From NCBI GenBank assembly GCA_050251815.1, contig JBFWMB010000011.1, forward strand, positions 9,007 to 73,006: 64,000 nt of DNA. The letters run 5' to 3'. The DNA is from GWE2-40-63 sp050251815 (GTDB taxonomy: Bacteria; Bacteroidota; Bacteroidia; Bacteroidales; SZUA-534). This document shows positions 43,571-52,695 of this stretch, in pieces. Below the pieces are notes generated by a model that searched no databases, was not told the origin of the DNA, and saw only the letters and a list, made by a program, of their open reading frames with translations. Both the position numbers and the translations under genes were made by a program. The first letter of the stretch is position 1. Every line of letters begins with the position of its first letter.

Positions 43571-43655
43571 AATAAGGGATTTTTGCCCGATCAACAAGGG
43601 TATTTGCTTAATCAATAGGGATATTTGTCCGATCAAGAGAGATAAATGCCTGTGC
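43571..43655 (+). repeat. Four tandem ~21 bp repeat units between transketolase and a receiver gene
   Basis: Units of 22, 21, 21 and 21 bases: AATAAGGGATTTTTGCCCGA.., AACAAGGGTATTTGCTTAAT.., AATAGGGATATTTGTCCGAT.., AAGAGAGATAAATGCCTGTG... (each shown without its last base or two). Each ends with a C two to three bases after GA or TG. Since the period is seven codons, an open frame (43371-43709) gives a heptad-like repeat PIRDFC/PINKGIC/LINRDIC/PIKRDKC. I treat it as a DNA repeat, not a gene: there is no start context or family. The whole gap 43332-43705 holds nothing else that I can name. Confidence 0.65.
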
Positions 43656-43705
43656 AACCTGAATTTATTGAGTGGAGATTTCTTTGGAATCAGCTTTCTA
43701 CTTAA

Positions 43706-44077
43706 CTAGTCAAGTTTAGCAAAAATGTTGTTCAAATATTCTAACAAATCAGCTTTGCTCCAGGGTTTAGCAATGTAACGTTCAATAAGCGATTCGTCGA
43801 GTCCCATTTCAATGGCTTCTGAAATTCGATAAGCAGAAAGTAACATGCAAACCGCGGCTGAATTATTGTTTTTAATGTGTTTAATCAGCTCAATGCCATT
43901 CATCTCAGGCATTCTTAAATCAGAAATTATAACGTGAATCTGTTCTTTATTTATCAGTTCAAGAGCTTCCTGGCCGGAACTGGCTAAAAAAACAGTGAAA
44001 TCGTCCTGAAAACTAAATTTAAACAGTTGCAGGTTAACCCATTCGTCGTCGACATATAATAATTTATGATTTAACAT
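43706..44077 (-). CDS. Single-domain response regulator
   Basis: 123 residues from ATG 44077 (MLNHKLLYVDDEW; the frame opens at 44095). Receiver residues: Asp10/Asp11, phospho-Asp53 in VIISDLRMPEMNG, Ser in LLSAYRISEA, and Lys in YIAKPWSKADL. The MLLSAYR and KPW segments resemble receivers paired with HD or phosphatase outputs. There is no output domain. It is unlinked to the Che operon (2.4 kb away with transketolase between) and the partner is unknown. Confidence 0.85.
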   Translation of the reverse strand: MLNHKLLYVDDEWVNLQLFKFSFQDDFTVFLASSGQEALELINKEQIHVIISDLRMPEMNGIELIKHIKNNNSAAVCMLLSAYRISEAIEMGLDESLIERYIAKPWSKADLLEYLNNIFAKLD

Positions 44078-44122
44078 GATGCAATTTTGTAGCAAAAATA
44101 ATAAAAAAAGCTTAGCTTTTAT

Positions 44123-44404
44123 TTAGGTTTCAATTTGTACACCTTTCCAGAAAGCGATATAGTTTTTTATATGAGCTGCTTTTTCAAAAGGTTTTGGGTA
44201 ATGCCAGGCAGCATCAAAATTAATTTGACCATTAACGGTGACATTAAAATAGCAGGCTTTTCCTTTAACATAGCATGAAGTATAGGTATCGCTCGGGTTA
44301 AAATATTCCCTTCTAATCGATTCCGGTGGAAAATAGTGATTGCCTTCCACAATTATGGTGTCGTTACTTTCTGCTAATATTTCGCCGTTCCAGATGGCTT
44401 TCAT
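44123..44404 (-). CDS. DUF427 family protein
   Basis: 93 residues from ATG 44404 (MKAIWNGEILAES). The family pattern is clear: ESNDTIIVEGNHYFPPESI, YTSCYVKGKACYFNVTVNG, AAWHYPKPFEKAAHIKNYIAF and the C-terminal FWKGVQIE. Small DUF427 domains are beta-rich proteins of unknown function, widespread in bacteria. It is 45 bp from the receiver gene and read in the same direction. Confidence 0.88.
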   Translation of the reverse strand: MKAIWNGEILAESNDTIIVEGNHYFPPESIRREYFNPSDTYTSCYVKGKACYFNVTVNGQINFDAAWHYPKPFEKAAHIKNYIAFWKGVQIET

Positions 44405-44606
44405 TGTCTTATCTCTTTTTCTGCTATTTGATGTTCCAAACACGTATTTTGACAAATTGTTTTAAAATGAAAATGGGTTGATGCCTTTTTTTATTGTCGT
44501 TTGTAAAACTTTGTAGGCAAAATAAAAATTCTCAGGATATTCCCATTTATGCATAAATTGACGTAACTTGCAGCCTTATTAAAATTTATTTCAGGAGATT
44601 ATAACA

Positions 44607-45068
44607 ATGGACAAACAATTAAAGAATATTGAAATCGGTATTGGAATAGGTTCCATCCGGTTTGGAATGAAACGCGAAGAGGTTAAAGCAATTTTGGGAG
44701 AGCCCGACGAAATTGAAGTTTTTGAAGAAGAAGATCCTGAATTAGAAAATACCATTGTTTGGCATTATGATGAAATGGAACTTTCGCTCTCCTTTGGTGA
44801 CGATGATATGCTGCTGGCTATTGCAATCAGTAATGAAGATGTAATGTTGGCAGGAAAAAAACTGATGGGTTTAACCATCAACGAAATCACTGAATTTGTT
44901 AATGAATTCGATTTGGGCGAAATGGAAATCGAAGAGCAACCCGAAGAAGATGGCGTGAAAAGCACCCTGGTTTCGCTTTGGGAATCGGCCATGAATCTTT
45001 GGTTCGAAGACGATGAACTAACCGAAATTCAATGGGGACCACTTTGGGACGAAGAAACCTTAAACTAA
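44607..45068 (+). CDS. Acidic hypothetical protein
   Basis: 153 residues, very rich in Glu and Asp, with no signal peptide. It begins like SmpA/OmlA-type or DUF2845-like small repeats: IEIGIGIGSIRFGMKREEVK, then AILGEPDEIE, a 'GM-x-x-x-x-V-x-x-x-L-G-x-P' signature that many small envelope and cytoplasmic proteins share. The C-terminus (WGPLWDEE) is Trp-rich. Function unknown. It is a single gene, separated by 202 bp from the DUF427 start and 119 bp from lemA. Confidence 0.65.
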   Translation: MDKQLKNIEIGIGIGSIRFGMKREEVKAILGEPDEIEVFEEEDPELENTIVWHYDEMELSLSFGDDDMLLAIAISNEDVMLAGKKLMGLTINEITEFVNEFDLGEMEIEEQPEEDGVKSTLVSLWESAMNLWFEDDELTEIQWGPLWDEETLN

Positions 45069-45187
45069 AATAGGATATGGCTGCCAACTTGGCGGCCATT
45101 TTGTTAAAAACACTTTCTTTGTTCAATTTGTATGTAATTTGATAAAACTTTCGTCTAAATTCCGAATAACAATTAAAACTAATTAAA

Positions 45188-45787
45188 ATGAACTCAAAAA
45201 ACAGTAAGTGGATAATTATTGGAGTAATTGTTCTTTTTGTATTTCTTTCTTTTTCGTGGTTTAAAAATACGTATAATACCATGGTTACAATGGAAGAAGC
45301 AACCACTGCAACCTGGAGCCAGGTTGAGAACGTATACCAGCGTCGGGCAGATTTAATTCCCAATTTGGTAAATACAGTAAAAGGGTATGCTTCGCACGAA
45401 CAGGAAACGCTTGAAGGAGTTATTGAAGCCCGTTCAAAAGCTACCAGTGTAACTATAGATCCAACCAATTTAGATGCAAACAGCATGCAGCAGTTTCAGG
45501 CAGCACAAGATGGATTAAGCTCTGCTTTATCGCGCCTTATGGTTGTAGTTGAACGTTATCCTGATTTAAAAGCCAACCAAAACTTTTTAGACTTGCAGGC
45601 TCAGCTGGAAGGAACTGAAAACCGTATAACCGTGGAACGTCGTAAATTCAATGAAACCGTTCAGGCATACAATGCTTTTATTCGCTTATTTCCAAAAAAT
45701 ATTTTAGCCAACATGGCTGGTTTTGAGAAGAAAGCCTATTTTCAGGCTGCTGCAGAAGCTCAAAAAGCACCAGAAGTTAATTTTTAA
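45188..45787 (+). CDS. lemA: LemA family membrane protein
   Basis: 199 residues: N-terminal transmembrane helix (about 8-24), then a soluble four-helix bundle with the LemA core NVYQRRADLIPNLVNTVKGY and LERVV-like FNETVQAYNAF, ending AYFQAAAEAQKAPEV. The location is the inner membrane with the bundle outside or inside depending on species; the role is unknown. It is followed by two TPM-domain genes on the same strand, the standard lemA-TPM association. Confidence 0.92.
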   Translation: MNSKNSKWIIIGVIVLFVFLSFSWFKNTYNTMVTMEEATTATWSQVENVYQRRADLIPNLVNTVKGYASHEQETLEGVIEARSKATSVTIDPTNLDANSMQQFQAAQDGLSSALSRLMVVVERYPDLKANQNFLDLQAQLEGTENRITVERRKFNETVQAYNAFIRLFPKNILANMAGFEKKAYFQAAAEAQKAPEVNF

Positions 45788-45881
45788 TAGTATCCGGGGA
45801 ACCACTTTCCCCGGTAAGTAGCTAAAATAAGGATAGTAATTTTATCTCCTTATTCATTAACAATGTATTAATGCGGAAACA

Positions 45882-46316
45882 ATGAAAGCAGCGGATTTTT
45901 TTACAGCCGAGCAGAAAAAACAAATAACTGATGCCATTAAGCAGGCTGAGCTGAATACTTCAGGCGAAATCAGGGTGCATTTTGAAACAACCTGTAAGAT
46001 TGATGTTTTGGACAGGGCGGCACAGGTGTTCGATGCCTTACAGATGCAAAAAACAGCCCTACGAAACGGCGTACTTTTCTATCTGGCTATCGAGAACAAG
46101 CAGTTTGCCATATTAGGCGACGCAGGAATCAATCAGAAAGTGCCCGAAAACTTTTGGGAGCAGATCAAAGAAACCATGCTGACTCATTTTAAGAAAGGTG
46201 ATTTTGCAGGCGGGCTCGAGCAGGGAATTCTTATGGCGGGTGAGCAACTGAAAGCCCATTTTAACTATCAGAGCGACGATAAAAACGAACTGTCGGACGA
46301 GATTTCGTTCGGATAA
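45882..46316 (+). CDS. TPM-domain protein
   Basis: 144 residues, soluble, all TPM domain: FTAEQKKQITDAIKQAELNTSGEIRVHFE, GVLFYLAIENKQFAILGDAGI, VPENFWEQIKETMLTHFKKGDF. No signal peptide or membrane segment is present, unlike its neighbour, so it is a cytoplasmic TPM form. It starts 95 bp after lemA and ends 13 bp before the next TPM gene. The TPM fold is related to repair of photosystem II or to acid phosphatase activity in other bacteria; its function here is unknown. Confidence 0.88.
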   Translation: MKAADFFTAEQKKQITDAIKQAELNTSGEIRVHFETTCKIDVLDRAAQVFDALQMQKTALRNGVLFYLAIENKQFAILGDAGINQKVPENFWEQIKETMLTHFKKGDFAGGLEQGILMAGEQLKAHFNYQSDDKNELSDEISFG

Positions 46317-46328
46317 AATATTCCACAA

Positions 46329-47138
46329 ATGAAAAAAATCTTTTTTACAGGCTTAGTTGTATTTTTTACATTTTTAAATGCAACGCAGGCTAATGACATA
46401 TTCTCGAAACCACAAAAAAGCCAACTGGTTATTGACAATGCAAAAGTTTTTACACAGTCGGAGGAAGAAGCCTTAAAGCAAAAACTGCATCAGTTCAGCA
46501 ACCAAACATCGACGCAGGTTTTAATTTATACAACCAACGATTTGTTGGGCTACGATGTGGCCGATTTTGCCCAACGTTTGGGCGAAGGCTGGGGAGTTGG
46601 ACAAAAAGGTTTCGATAACGGAATAGTTATTGTTTTTAAACCCAAAGATGAAACACCCGGTAGAATTACCCTACAAACAGGCTATGGAATTGAGCCTGTA
46701 ATTCCCGATGTTATTGCCAACCGTATTATTGATAACGAAATGATTCCTGAATTTAAAAATGGAAACATTTACCAGGGCATCAATAAAGCAGTGGATATTT
46801 GTATTGCATTAACCAAAGGCGAGTTTACCGCTGATGATTACAAAGAGCAAACGGCTTCGGGCGATAGTGTATCTGGTTTTATCATTGTGTTAATCATTTT
46901 CATATTCACTTTTATAAGTGCTTTTGGCCGGGCTAAAAAGAACAAGTATTATACTACTGGTTCAAAAAGCAATTTGCCTTTATGGACTACTTTGTTCCTT
47001 TTGGGTAACAGTTCCGGAAGAAGTTCGGGCTGGAGTAGTTTCTCAGGAGGATCGGGAAGTTTTGGTGGCGGTGGTAGCAGTTTTGGCGGTTTTGGTGGTG
47101 GAAGCTTTGGCGGTGGAGGTGCCAGTGGAAGTTGGTAG
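46329..47138 (+). CDS. TPM-domain protein with transmembrane helix and Gly/Ser-rich tail
   Basis: 269 residues: signal peptide (MKKIFFTGLVVFFTFLNATQ), extracytoplasmic TPM domain (about 30-175: VIDNAKVFTQSEEEALKQKL, FDNGIVIVFKPK, ITLQTGYGIEPVIPD), a C-terminal transmembrane helix (about 183-203, GFIIVLIIFIFTFISAF) and a low-complexity Gly/Ser tail with GGGGSSFGGFGGGSFGGGG. This is the YgcG-like architecture found next to LemA. The glycine tail probably faces the cytoplasm. Confidence 0.9.
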   Translation: MKKIFFTGLVVFFTFLNATQANDIFSKPQKSQLVIDNAKVFTQSEEEALKQKLHQFSNQTSTQVLIYTTNDLLGYDVADFAQRLGEGWGVGQKGFDNGIVIVFKPKDETPGRITLQTGYGIEPVIPDVIANRIIDNEMIPEFKNGNIYQGINKAVDICIALTKGEFTADDYKEQTASGDSVSGFIIVLIIFIFTFISAFGRAKKNKYYTTGSKSNLPLWTTLFLLGNSSGRSSGWSSFSGGSGSFGGGGSSFGGFGGGSFGGGGASGSW

Positions 47139-47175
47139 AAGTTTAATTTATTTCTGATTCAATTCGAAACGAATA

Positions 47176-47718
47176 ATGTTTATAGCAAAAGAAAAGCGAA
47201 CCAGTAATATTGGGGAATATGTAATTTACATGTATCAGGTCGAGGATTTGATTCGGGCTTGTAATCTTGACAAGGAATTGCTTGAAAAGCAGTTGATTTC
47301 ACGATATCGGGTAGAGGGTGAAGCGCAAAATGAGATTAAAAACTGGTACTTTGGATTAGCTGAACTGATGCACGATGAGCAATTGCACAAAAAGGGACAT
47401 CTTAGTTTTATTACAAATAAAATAAACGAGCTGTACGATTTTCACCGCTATCTTTTACAGGATAAGGAACACATGGATTATGTTGCCTTGTATCAAAAAA
47501 GCCTTCCGGTTTTAAATGAAATAATGGCTAAGCAGCAAAATACCGAAAATGAAATTCAATCGGTTATTGACAGCATTTATGCTTATTTTTTATTAAGGTT
47601 AAAAGGGCAGGAAGTTACTCCTGAAACCACAGAATCCATTAGCCAGTTATCGGCCTTATTGGCAAAACTTTCCGATAAATTTAAAAAGTACGAAGAAGGA
47701 TTTCTGAAAATTGAGTAA
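47176..47718 (+). CDS. DUF4924 family protein
   Basis: 180 residues, helical, soluble. It starts FIAKEKRTSNIGEYVIYMYQ and continues VEDLIRACN, the family's typical beginning, and ends in a long helix (LSALLAKLSDKFKKYEEGF). DUF4924 proteins are confined to Bacteroidota and have no known function. It is 37 bp after the TPM gene and ends 56 bp before the convergent phosphatase gene. Confidence 0.8.
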   Translation: MFIAKEKRTSNIGEYVIYMYQVEDLIRACNLDKELLEKQLISRYRVEGEAQNEIKNWYFGLAELMHDEQLHKKGHLSFITNKINELYDFHRYLLQDKEHMDYVALYQKSLPVLNEIMAKQQNTENEIQSVIDSIYAYFLLRLKGQEVTPETTESISQLSALLAKLSDKFKKYEEGFLKIE

Positions 47719-47774
47719 GCTTTTGCAAGCTCTTTTCTTCAGCAGAAAACTTTGTTTCTTGGAACTGGAAATGA

Positions 47775-50363
47775 TTAAAAATTCATGGGTTCGTTAAATC
47801 GAACACCCATAACCAGAACATCGTCAACTTGTTCATATTCACCTTTCCATTCGTCGAAAGCACGTTTAATAATATCTTTTTGTTCTTTCATCGAAAGGGG
47901 ATTAATCTCGAATAGCAATTGTTTAAAACGTTTGGTGAGGAATTTTTTGCCCACTTTTCCGCCGAACTGATCGATAATACCATCTGAAAAAATGTAGAAC
48001 AAATCGCCTTCGTTAAACGAGTACCGGTGATTGGTGAACGAGGCAATTGAAGTGCCTGAAATGCTGCTGGTAATTGGCGTTTTGTCACCTTTTACTTCAA
48101 TAAAATTACCTCCGTTAAAAAGATACAATGGTCTTAGAGCACTTGAAAATTCCAGTGTTTTTTCGGTTTTATCAATCACTACCAGGGCCAGATCCATTCC
48201 GTCGCTGGTTTGCGAATGGTTATCGGTTTTAAGCGCAATCTTTATTTTACGGTTGAGTTGGCGCAATATTTCTGCAGGGTCGGTAATGCCATTGTGAATT
48301 ATGATTGAATTCAGCAGGTAGGTTCCAATTATTGACATAAATGCCCCGGGAACTCCATGACCAGTACAATCAACCGCTGCAATAAAATATTTGTTATTGA
48401 TGCGATGGTACCAGTAAAAATCGCCGCTAACAATATCTTTGGGTAAGAACAGTACAAAACTGTCGTAAAAATCGCGTTGAATTTGTTTCACTTTAGGCAT
48501 AATAGCCGTTTGGATCCGCTTGGCATAGCGAATGCTGTCGTAAATTTCAATTTGGCGTTCTTCCAACTCCTCCTTACGGTTAATTGCCAGATTTTTCTGA
48601 TGCTCAGCATCTTTTTGCTGCTGTTCCAGCTCATCTTCGTACTGCTTAAGCTTTGTAATATCGGTATCAATAGCAATTAAATGTTTGACATTTTCGCGCT
48701 GGTCGAGAATGGGCGTGAGGGTAGTTTGATACCATTTTTCGTTGTTGTTTTCATCTATCATTTTGGTTTCGTACGACACTACAATTTTCTGACGCAGACA
48801 GGTATTTAGAACGTGGCGAATATTGTTGTTGGTGCTTATTTCAAGTATATTTAATCGCTCGTCGCGTTGTTTATAATCGTCGTAAGTTATTCCTAAGGTA
48901 TGGCTGTAAGAGCTGTTAAACCAGTCGAGTTCCCCGTCGGGACTAAAAATGTATATCAGGTTGTCGGTTTTGCTGGCAACCAGCGAAAGTTTTGCCAGTT
49001 CAAGATTCTTAATTTCAAGCAATTCTTTTTGCGCACGTAGTTCTTCGCGTTGCGATTGCAGGGTTTCTTTCTGTAGCAACAGTTCTTCGTGTTGCGATTT
49101 TAATTCGTCTTTTTGGGAATTTATCTGAAAAGTTCTTTTTTCGACAAGGAGTTCCAGATTTTTTTTCATCTCAACCAGTTCGGTTCGGAAGCTGCGGAAT
49201 TTTAAAATAAAAATCCAGAAAATAGCCCCGAACATAAAAACAGCAGTGAACGAAGTAAGCTGAATGTCGATAAAGGTAAAACCCTTAATGCTGAATTTAA
49301 AGAAAAGTTGTAAAACGGCATCGGCCAATAAAACCAGTACCATTAAAATAATGGGTTTTATCAGCGGCTTTTTATTTTTTAATGCCAGACGAATGTTTAG
49401 CAGTGAAATAAATACCAGGGAAATGGTTACGACATAAATGCCATATTGATAGAATTCATAATTTGGGATTAGGAGTTGAAATACTCCATAAACTATTGCA
49501 ACAATAAAATAAATGCGAAAAGCTTTACGAAGTAGCTGCTTACTTTTTGCAATGTTAAAATAATACCACTGAAAAACTGCTATCAGAAAAAGGCCTAAAG
49601 CAAAAAGTGTTTTTCTGATAAACGGATAATAATGAGGAGCGTTTGGAAAAACGTATTGAAAAAGCAAACCATTCCGCCAAAGAATAAATAAAGTCAGGTA
49701 AACAAGAATAAACAATAGGAACAGATACGATTTGTTCTTTTCTGTCAGCCAAAGTAGCAACAAAAGAATAACCAGTAAAACTACCATACAGTAAAAAGCT
49801 CCCTGCAAAAAAGCATAGCGTGTTAATTGTTTTTCAACAAAGGCTTTTGTGTTCAGTGTAATAGGTATGAAAGCGGGAAAAAGCTGTCCCGATATTTTAA
49901 AACTATAGAGTGCCTGTTCACCGGGAGCAAGGGTTATATTGAATAAATAGTTTTTAAAATTTACCGGTCGTTGGTGGTAATTGTGATTTAAACCGGTGTT
50001 ATAGTATGAAGAATCGTTTTGCGAAAAAAAGGTTATGTTGTTAATTAATGGATTATTTATGCTTAGTACCAGGTGTTGATCTTCTGCTGAATTGTTAAGA
50101 ATATTTAGTTTATACCACTGACTGTAATTCTTTTTTTTATAAAGAAAGGTGCTGGTTGCCGATTGGGTGAAACGGTTTTCAAAATCAGGTCGTAGTATCT
50201 GATTAAATGAAAAGGCATCGAGCGAATCAATTAAATAAAATAAATTACCTGAGAGATTTATTGTCTGCTTATCTGAAGTGTTTTCATTAACTACAACAAT
50301 ACCTTGGGCAAGTATTTGTAGTGTGTTAATTGATAAGAAGAAAATAAATAGTAGCTTTCTCAT
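47775..50363 (-). CDS. 7TMR-DISM sensor with PAS domain and SpoIIE/PP2C serine phosphatase output
   Basis: 862 residues from ATG 50363 (MRKLLFIFFLSINTLQI, a signal peptide; the frame opens at 50381). An exported N-terminal sensor domain (about 25-190) is followed by seven transmembrane helices (about 195-400), a coiled coil (400-455), a PAS-like domain (about 455-570), another coiled coil and a SpoIIE phosphatase domain (about 625-855). The metal-binding motifs are GDFYWY, DCTGHGVPGAFMS and FSDGIIDQFGG. Such proteins dephosphorylate a Ser on STAS-domain antagonists. The STAS protein at 38612-38920 is one candidate partner, 9 kb away. Confidence 0.88.
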   Translation of the reverse strand: MRKLLFIFFLSINTLQILAQGIVVVNENTSDKQTINLSGNLFYLIDSLDAFSFNQILRPDFENRFTQSATSTFLYKKKNYSQWYKLNILNNSAEDQHLVLSINNPLINNITFFSQNDSSYYNTGLNHNYHQRPVNFKNYLFNITLAPGEQALYSFKISGQLFPAFIPITLNTKAFVEKQLTRYAFLQGAFYCMVVLLVILLLLLWLTEKNKSYLFLLFILVYLTLFILWRNGLLFQYVFPNAPHYYPFIRKTLFALGLFLIAVFQWYYFNIAKSKQLLRKAFRIYFIVAIVYGVFQLLIPNYEFYQYGIYVVTISLVFISLLNIRLALKNKKPLIKPIILMVLVLLADAVLQLFFKFSIKGFTFIDIQLTSFTAVFMFGAIFWIFILKFRSFRTELVEMKKNLELLVEKRTFQINSQKDELKSQHEELLLQKETLQSQREELRAQKELLEIKNLELAKLSLVASKTDNLIYIFSPDGELDWFNSSYSHTLGITYDDYKQRDERLNILEISTNNNIRHVLNTCLRQKIVVSYETKMIDENNNEKWYQTTLTPILDQRENVKHLIAIDTDITKLKQYEDELEQQQKDAEHQKNLAINRKEELEERQIEIYDSIRYAKRIQTAIMPKVKQIQRDFYDSFVLFLPKDIVSGDFYWYHRINNKYFIAAVDCTGHGVPGAFMSIIGTYLLNSIIIHNGITDPAEILRQLNRKIKIALKTDNHSQTSDGMDLALVVIDKTEKTLEFSSALRPLYLFNGGNFIEVKGDKTPITSSISGTSIASFTNHRYSFNEGDLFYIFSDGIIDQFGGKVGKKFLTKRFKQLLFEINPLSMKEQKDIIKRAFDEWKGEYEQVDDVLVMGVRFNEPMNF

Positions 50364-50514
50364 TAATGCTAAATTACTCAATGTATTTTACATTAAAAAT
50401 AGGAACAATTTTCGTGAAATTACGCAAGTACCGGCCAAATAAGCTAATAAAAAAAGTGAGATGCCTTAGTTTTTTTAACAGCTGCACCTCACCTTTATAG
50501 CGTAGTTATATCGT

Positions 50515-52575
50515 TTAGTTGCTGAATATCAAATTATTAAAGTTGGCTTCTTTCTTATTTCTTTTTTTGAACTCTTCAACTCCTTTGTCAAGAAATTCAA
50601 CAAAAGCATCAATATTCAAGTCGTAAGCCTTTGGTTTTGTTAGCAATTCGCCTTCGTGATCGAGCAGGCAATAATAGGGTTGGGCATTGATGTTGAATTT
50701 AGTAATCTGAAAATCGGCATACTTTTTTCCAATCGATTTTTTTAACTTGCCATCGTAACTCGATGTAACCCATTCATCTTCGGGTAATTTTGTTTTGTCG
50801 TCAACATAAAGTGCAATAACCACATAATCGTTATTCAGGCGTTTCAATACTTCAGGATCTGACCATACGCGGGCTTCCATTTCGCGGCAGTTTACACAGC
50901 CATGGCCGGTAAAGTCAATAAAAACGGGTTTGTTTTGCGCTTTTGCACAAGCTAAGCCTTGTTCGTAGTCAAAATATCCTTTTATGCCGTGTGGAAGGTG
51001 CAGGAAATCGCCATATTTTGGTTTTTCGCACAATTCATTTTTATCCTTATTTAACGGGGTGTCGGTAATGTAATTCTGGTTTGTTGCATTATCCCTGACA
51101 ATGCGTTCTATATCAAAATCCATGGTGGCCTGAGGTGGCAGATATCCTGAGAGCCCTTTTAAAGGTGCTCCAAACATGCCTGGAATTAAGTAAACCACAA
51201 ATACAAAAACCGACATGGCCATAGCCAAACGTGGAACTGAAAGGAATTTCACCTCGCTGTCGTGAGCGAATTTTATTTTTCCAAGCAGGTACAAGCCTAA
51301 AAGTGTAAAGGTAACTATCCAGATAGCCAGGTAGATTTCCCGGTCGAGAATTCCCCAATGGTAAGTTTGGTCAGCTACACTCAGGAATTTGAATCCCAAA
51401 GCAACTTCAATAAATCCTAAGACTACTTTTACTGAATTTAACCATCCGCCCGATTTTGGCAATTTGTTGAGCCATGAGGGGAAAAATGCAAATAAGGTAA
51501 AAGGCAAAGCAAAGGCTGCTGAGAAAGCAAACATGGTTATAATGGGTTCCCAAATGGCGCCCTGTGTCGATTTTACAATAACGGAGCTAACAATGGGACC
51601 GGTGCAGGAGAAAGATACCAAAACCAGCGTAACTGCCATGAAAAATGCTCCAATTAGTCCACCTTTATCCACTTTTGAATCCGCTTTGTTTACCCATGAA
51701 CTGGGCAATACAATTTCAAAAGCTCCAAAGAATGAAGCCGCAAAAAGCATAAAGATTAAAAAGAAAAGTACGTTTGGAATCCAGTGGGTACTTAGCCAGT
51801 TAAATACATCAATAGCAATCGATTCGCCTCCTATAAAATAAGTAATTCCAATCATTACTGCAATGGGGAAGGTATATAAAAATACAATAGAAAAACCGTA
51901 GGTCGAGGCCATTAACCTTCCTTTGGCTTTGTTCTGACTCCCTTTCATAAAAAACGATACCGTCATCGGAACCATTGGAAAAACGCAAGGTGTTAGCAAA
52001 GCGGCAAAACCCCATAAAATAGCTTCAATTATTACAGCCCAGAGTGAACCACCGGTTTCGGGTTGGGTGGTTGTTTCATCAATTTCAACCGAATTTGCTG
52101 CAGTATTGTTAAAATTGAATTCAAATTCTTCGTCCAGTTTTATGCATTGTTCATCATCACAGGTCATGTAATCGATGAGACCTTTTATTTGTGGGTTGTC
52201 GCCGATAATTTTTATTTTTTGTAAAAAAACTGCTTCGGTATCATAATAGCGGCTCATGGCTCCTGCAAGTTCTTCATAAGCTTCGTGAACAGTTGAAAGT
52301 GAAGTTACCGTGTCAATTAATTCAACATCGGCCGTGCTTTCAAAAATAAATTGCGTTGGAAGCGAAAAATTTCCTTCGGGAAGCCACTGTGCATAGAGGT
52401 GCCAGTTTTTTTCGATGGAGGCTTTAAAAAGGAGTTCGTATTCGGTGTCTGAAATTTGTTTGGTTTCGAACTTCCATTTAACGGGTTGCAATACTTGCGA
52501 TTGTACTGTTTGAGCCATAGTTACAATCACTGTCAGTATCCATAAAATCCTCATCAGTTTCTTCATAATACCCAT
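50515..52575 (-). CDS. dsbD: Thiol:disulfide interchange protein DsbD-like (transmembrane electron carrier)
   Basis: 686 residues. Signal peptide (MGIMKKLMRILWILTVI) and an N-terminal periplasmic domain with a redox-like C-D-D-E-Q-C pair. A central membrane domain has about eight helices (LLTPCVFPMVPMTVSFFMKG, FSCTGPIVSSVI with paired Cys). The C-terminal thioredoxin-like domain carries GHGCVNCREM and the cis-Pro-like 'NAQPYYCLLDHEG'. It passes electrons from cytoplasmic thioredoxin across the inner membrane to the periplasm, for disulfide reduction or cytochrome c maturation. Confidence 0.9.
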   Translation of the reverse strand: MGIMKKLMRILWILTVIVTMAQTVQSQVLQPVKWKFETKQISDTEYELLFKASIEKNWHLYAQWLPEGNFSLPTQFIFESTADVELIDTVTSLSTVHEAYEELAGAMSRYYDTEAVFLQKIKIIGDNPQIKGLIDYMTCDDEQCIKLDEEFEFNFNNTAANSVEIDETTTQPETGGSLWAVIIEAILWGFAALLTPCVFPMVPMTVSFFMKGSQNKAKGRLMASTYGFSIVFLYTFPIAVMIGITYFIGGESIAIDVFNWLSTHWIPNVLFFLIFMLFAASFFGAFEIVLPSSWVNKADSKVDKGGLIGAFFMAVTLVLVSFSCTGPIVSSVIVKSTQGAIWEPIITMFAFSAAFALPFTLFAFFPSWLNKLPKSGGWLNSVKVVLGFIEVALGFKFLSVADQTYHWGILDREIYLAIWIVTFTLLGLYLLGKIKFAHDSEVKFLSVPRLAMAMSVFVFVVYLIPGMFGAPLKGLSGYLPPQATMDFDIERIVRDNATNQNYITDTPLNKDKNELCEKPKYGDFLHLPHGIKGYFDYEQGLACAKAQNKPVFIDFTGHGCVNCREMEARVWSDPEVLKRLNNDYVVIALYVDDKTKLPEDEWVTSSYDGKLKKSIGKKYADFQITKFNINAQPYYCLLDHEGELLTKPKAYDLNIDAFVEFLDKGVEEFKKRNKKEANFNNLIFSN

Positions 52576-52695
52576 AATTTAGTGTTTAATAAAAGCCGTT
52601 TTTAAAATCCAGCGTTTCTTTATTAACGATTCGTTAAATATTGAAATATGTAGATATTTAAAAACGGCCTCTTTGTCAGCAAAGATTATACCAAA

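Noticed and set aside
43571..43655. CRISPR array
   Set aside because: The units are contiguous with no spacers and diverge from each other; no cas genes are near.
43371..43709. A 112-residue open frame with Cys-containing heptad repeats
   Set aside because: It consists mostly of the tandem DNA repeat and AT-rich sequence, lacks a promoter or start context and overlaps the end of a clear receiver gene on the other strand. Kept only as a repeat.
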